From a bacterium (GTDB taxonomy: Bacteria; Planctomycetota; UBA11346), in NCBI GenBank assembly GCA_020049615.1, contig JAIFKN010000019.1:1-10616 (forward strand): a stretch of 10,616 bases of DNA, written 5' to 3'. Made by a program: the position numbers and the translations under genes. Numbering within the stretch: position 1 is the stretch's first letter; each line of letters starts with the position of its first letter. The notes beneath the pieces were generated by a model. That model was not told where the DNA came from. It was given only the letters and a program-made list of their open reading frames with translations, and ran no database searches. Shown here piece after piece: positions 8,721 through 10,616 of the stretch.

Positions 8721-8739
8721 TGTAGTTTGTGCAGACCCT

Positions 8740-8745
8740 GGAGGG
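8740..8745 (+). promoter_or_regulatory. Shine-Dalgarno site of pilT
   Basis: GGAGGG stands four bases before the ATG at 8750 (six from the GGAG core). It supports this start over the in-frame GTG at 8729, which would place the ribosome site inside the coding region. The protein then begins MAWIDNLFKIM, matching the usual PilT N-terminus. Confidence 0.7.
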
Positions 8746-8749
8746 CGAC

Positions 8750-9991
8750 ATGGCCTGGATCGACAACCTGTTCAAGATCATGGCCGAGCAGAAGGCCTCG
8801 GACCTGCACGTGACGTCGGAGCATGTGCCGATGATCCGCTCGGCCGGCGACATGGTGGCGCTGCCCGGCGCGCCCAAGCTGAACAAGGACCAGTTGCAGC
8901 AGATCCTGTTCGAGATCTGCCCGGAGCGCAACCGCAAGCAGTGGGAGGAGACCAACGACACCGACTTCGCCTACGCGCTGGAGGGGGTCGGGCGCTTCCG
9001 CTGCAACTACTTCCGCGACCGCTTCGGCATCGGCGCGGTGTTCCGCCGCATCCCCGACAAGATCCTCACGGCCGAGCAACTCGGCCTGCCGCCCGGCGTC
9101 ATGCGCCTGTGCGACTTCAAGAAGGGCCTGGTCCTGGTCACCGGCCCGACCGGCTCGGGCAAGTCCACCACCCTGGCGGCGATGATGGACCACATCAACG
9201 CCACCCGCGCCGAGCACATCATCACCATCGAGGACCCGGTCGAGTTCGTCCACCCGGCGAAGAAGTGCCTGGTCAACCAGCGCGAGGTGCACAACCACAC
9301 CAAGAGCTTCGCCGCCGCCCTGCGCGCCGTGCTGCGCGAGGACCCCGACATCGTGCTGGTCGGCGAAATGCGCGACCTCGAGACGACGCGCATCGCCATC
9401 GAGACGGCCGAGACCGGCCACCTGGTCTTCGGCACCCTGCACACCAGCACCGCGGCCTCGACCGTCGACCGCATCATCAACCAGTTCCCGGCCGACGAGC
9501 AGGAGCAGATCCGCCTGATGCTGGCCGGCTCGCTGCGCGGCGTGGTCGCCCAGACCCTGCTCAAGAAGAAAGGCGGCGGCCGCTGCGCCGCGCTCGAGAT
9601 CCTCTTCGTCACCAGCGGCGTCGGCGCGCTGATCCGCGAAGGCAAGACCTTCCAGATCCCCTCGGCGATGCAGACCGGCGCCAAGTACGGCATGCAGCTG
9701 CTCAACGACGCGTTGGAGAACCGCATCAAGGCCGGCGAGGTCGAGCCGATGGACGCCTGGGACAAGTCGATGGACAAGGAGGATTTCGCCAAGCGTCTGA
9801 AGCTCCTCGGCGTCGACATCGACGCCCTGCTCGAGGCGAAGACCAAGGAGGAGAAGGCGGCCAAGGCGGCTGAACAGGCCGCTGCCAACCCGCAGCCGGC
9901 GGCCCCGCCCAAGCCCGAGCCGCCGAAACCGCCTTCCGGCTCGAACGTGCTCGGTGGCCAGGGCCCCTCCTGGAAGCGTCCGGGGGGTTGA
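8750..9991 (+). CDS. pilT: Type IV pilus retraction ATPase PilT
   Basis: 413 residues; cytoplasmic hexameric AAA-type ATPase of the secretion/PilT family that powers pilus disassembly. The N-terminal PAS-like domain carries the PilT hallmark ASDLHVTS and PMIR. The ATPase domain has Walker A GPTGSGKST (132-140), Asp box ITIEDPVEFVH (from 158), Walker B LVGEMRDLE (203-211), and His box GHLVFGTLHT (223-232). GALIREG (292-298) corresponds to the C-terminal AIRNLIRE motif of PilT that is needed for retraction. These motifs favour PilT over PilB, which has a longer N-terminal region and a Cys cluster; PilU is a less likely alternative. The last 50 or so residues (about 360-413) are a Lys/Ala/Glu helix followed by a Pro-rich tail (PKPEPPKPP), an extension beyond the usual length of about 345 residues. 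The gene lies 83 bases after the giant pilin gene, with a hairpin between them, so it may have its own promoter or be co-transcribed at reduced level. Codons almost always end in G or C. Confidence 0.93.
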   Translation: MAWIDNLFKIMAEQKASDLHVTSEHVPMIRSAGDMVALPGAPKLNKDQLQQILFEICPERNRKQWEETNDTDFAYALEGVGRFRCNYFRDRFGIGAVFRRIPDKILTAEQLGLPPGVMRLCDFKKGLVLVTGPTGSGKSTTLAAMMDHINATRAEHIITIEDPVEFVHPAKKCLVNQREVHNHTKSFAAALRAVLREDPDIVLVGEMRDLETTRIAIETAETGHLVFGTLHTSTAASTVDRIINQFPADEQEQIRLMLAGSLRGVVAQTLLKKKGGGRCAALEILFVTSGVGALIREGKTFQIPSAMQTGAKYGMQLLNDALENRIKAGEVEPMDAWDKSMDKEDFAKRLKLLGVDIDALLEAKTKEEKAAKAAEQAAANPQPAAPPKPEPPKPPSGSNVLGGQGPSWKRPGG

Positions 9992-9992
9992 G

Positions 9993-10086
9993 GGACCGCG
10001 GGCTTCAGCCCGCGTCGGAAAAAACACAGAGCGCGGGACATCGTCCCGCGCTCTGTCGTTACATCGCGGGCTGAAGCCCGCGGTCC
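9993..10086. repeat. REP-like 22-bp inverted repeat pair enclosing a terminator hairpin
   Basis: The 22-mer GGACCGCGGGCTTCAGCCCGCG at 9993-10014 (20-base core from 9995) is repeated as its exact reverse complement at 10065-10086, with 50 bases between. Each arm is itself a hairpin: CGCGGGC, loop TTCA or TGAA, GCCCGCG. The block resembles a pair of inverted extragenic palindromic (REP/BIME-type) elements, which often sit between convergent genes, as here. The inner hairpin (10026-10056) is a separate palindrome. An alternative six-pair stem, CGGTCC with GGACCG (10081-10096), uses the rpsD-proximal arm. Whether the unit is multicopy in the genome cannot be seen from this window. Confidence 0.7.
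10019..10056 (-). terminator. Intrinsic terminator of rpsD
   Basis: ACAGAGCGCGGGAC (10026-10039) and GTCCCGCGCTCTGT (10043-10056) form a perfect 14-bp stem with a 3-base loop. Read on the - strand the stem is followed by a G and six T (the A run at 10019-10024), the pattern of a Rho-independent terminator for rpsD, whose stop codon is 42 bases upstream. On the + strand the stem is followed by CGTTACAT, so it is not an obvious T-tract terminator for pilT. Confidence 0.8.
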
Positions 10087-10098
10087 TGGGGGACCGGC

Positions 10099-10616
10099 TT
10101 ACTTCGCGAAGTACTCGATGACCTTCTGCACGTTGACGTCGAGCGGCATCAGTTCGCGACCAGGCAGGGCCTCGATGGTGACCGACATGGTGTCGAGGTC
10201 GATCTTGATGCCGGCCGGGCGCTCGCGCACCGGGCTGTTGGCGGTGATGCGCAGGTCCTCGCGGTTGCGCGAGGCTTCGCGCACCTGGAACACGTCGCCG
10301 ACCGAGAGGGTCTGGCTGGGGGTCTTGGCGCGCCTGCCGCCGAGGTTGATGTGGCCGTGGGTGATCAGCTGGCGGGCGGCCGGGATGGTGCGGGTCAGGC
10401 CGGCGCGCCAGACCAGGTTGTCGAAGCGCGACTCGAGCAGGCCGATCATGTTGGCGCCGGTGTCGCCGGGCATGCGCTGGGCGCGCTGGAACACCAGGCG
10501 CATGGCGCGCTCGGTCAGGCCGTAATGCAGGCGCAGCTTCTGCTTCTCCTTGAGACGCAGGCCGAACTCGCTGGTCTTGTTCATGCGCTTGGTCGGGCCG
10601 TGCATGCCGGGCACGG
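10099..10616 (-). CDS. rpsD: 30S ribosomal protein S4 (5' partial)
   Basis: 171 residues are readable up to a TAA stop (10099-10101); the first in-frame codon seen is an internal GTG (Val) before PGMHG, so the true start lies beyond the window, roughly 30-35 residues further. The sequence has the S4 pattern: PGMHG (usual PGQHG), an FGLRLKEKQKLRLHYG helix, GDTGANMIGLLESRFDN, and the S4 RNA-binding fold with AARQLITHGHINLGGRRAKT and SVGDVFQVRE. S4 is a primary 16S rRNA-binding protein that initiates assembly of the small-subunit body and in many bacteria represses its own operon. The gene faces pilT and ends in its own intrinsic terminator, so no rpoA or rplQ follows it. This differs from the enterobacterial alpha operon and resembles lineages with a detached rpsD. 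Codon choice is strongly G/C-ending, as expected of a highly expressed gene. Confidence 0.95.
   Translation of the reverse strand, partial: VPGMHGPTKRMNKTSEFGLRLKEKQKLRLHYGLTERAMRLVFQRAQRMPGDTGANMIGLLESRFDNLVWRAGLTRTIPAARQLITHGHINLGGRRAKTPSQTLSVGDVFQVREASRNREDLRITANSPVRERPAGIKIDLDTMSVTIEALPGRELMPLDVNVQKVIEYFAK

Noticed and set aside
8489..10027. A 512-codon - strand frame opposite pilT
   Set aside because: It lies opposite a textbook PilT with all ATPase motifs, starts inside the intergenic repeat, and encodes a low-complexity Leu/Gly/Arg/Asp-rich product typical of antisense frames in GC-rich DNA.
1..10616. CRISPR arrays, tRNA or rRNA genes, insertion sequences, phage genes
   Set aside because: No regularly spaced direct repeats, no tRNA-like cloverleaf or rRNA sequence, and no transposase or integrase motifs were seen on either strand.

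Overview
The window is high-GC bacterial DNA with one compact type IV pilus (T4P) gene block on the + strand, between the end of a haem-biosynthesis gene and a convergent ribosomal protein gene. The organism cannot be named from this sequence. A free-standing rpsD with its own terminator (no rpoA or rplQ after it) argues against the usual proteobacterial alpha-operon order. Together with the S4 variant PGMHG and the giant PilX-like protein, it would fit a Planctomycetota/PVC-type or similar high-GC Gram-negative lineage; this is an inference with modest confidence.

Layout. Positions 2-130 hold the last 42 codons of hemL (glutamate-1-semialdehyde aminomutase). After a 74-bp gap come three pilin-like genes: a PilV/GspI-like prepilin (205-969), a PilW/GspJ-like prepilin (966-2369, 4-bp ATGA overlap with its predecessor), and a 2090-residue PilX/GspK-like protein (2394-8666, own Shine-Dalgarno site). 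A strong GC-rich hairpin (8691-8720) separates these from a PilT retraction ATPase (8750-9991). The 107-bp gap after pilT holds a perfect 22-bp inverted repeat that flanks a 14-bp-stem intrinsic terminator belonging to rpsD. rpsD (S4) is on the - strand and its 5' end runs off the window.

How the genes may work together. The first two proteins carry a classical prepilin peptidase site with Glu at +5. The third has a PilX-type N-terminus without Glu5. This is the I-J-K logic of the minor pseudopilin tip complex, in which the Glu5-less K subunit caps the fibre. Here the capping subunit would carry about 2000 residues of exported ectodomain, including a lectin-like segment and two stretches that resemble small aromatic carbohydrate-binding modules. 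The inferred picture is a minor-pilin priming/tip complex that displays a giant adhesin, next to the ATPase that would retract the fibre. The major pilin, PilB, PilC, PilD, PilQ and PilY1 are not in the window.

The giant gene and its apparent module make-up are the main items of interest. All domain assignments come from reading the translation by eye, not from searches.
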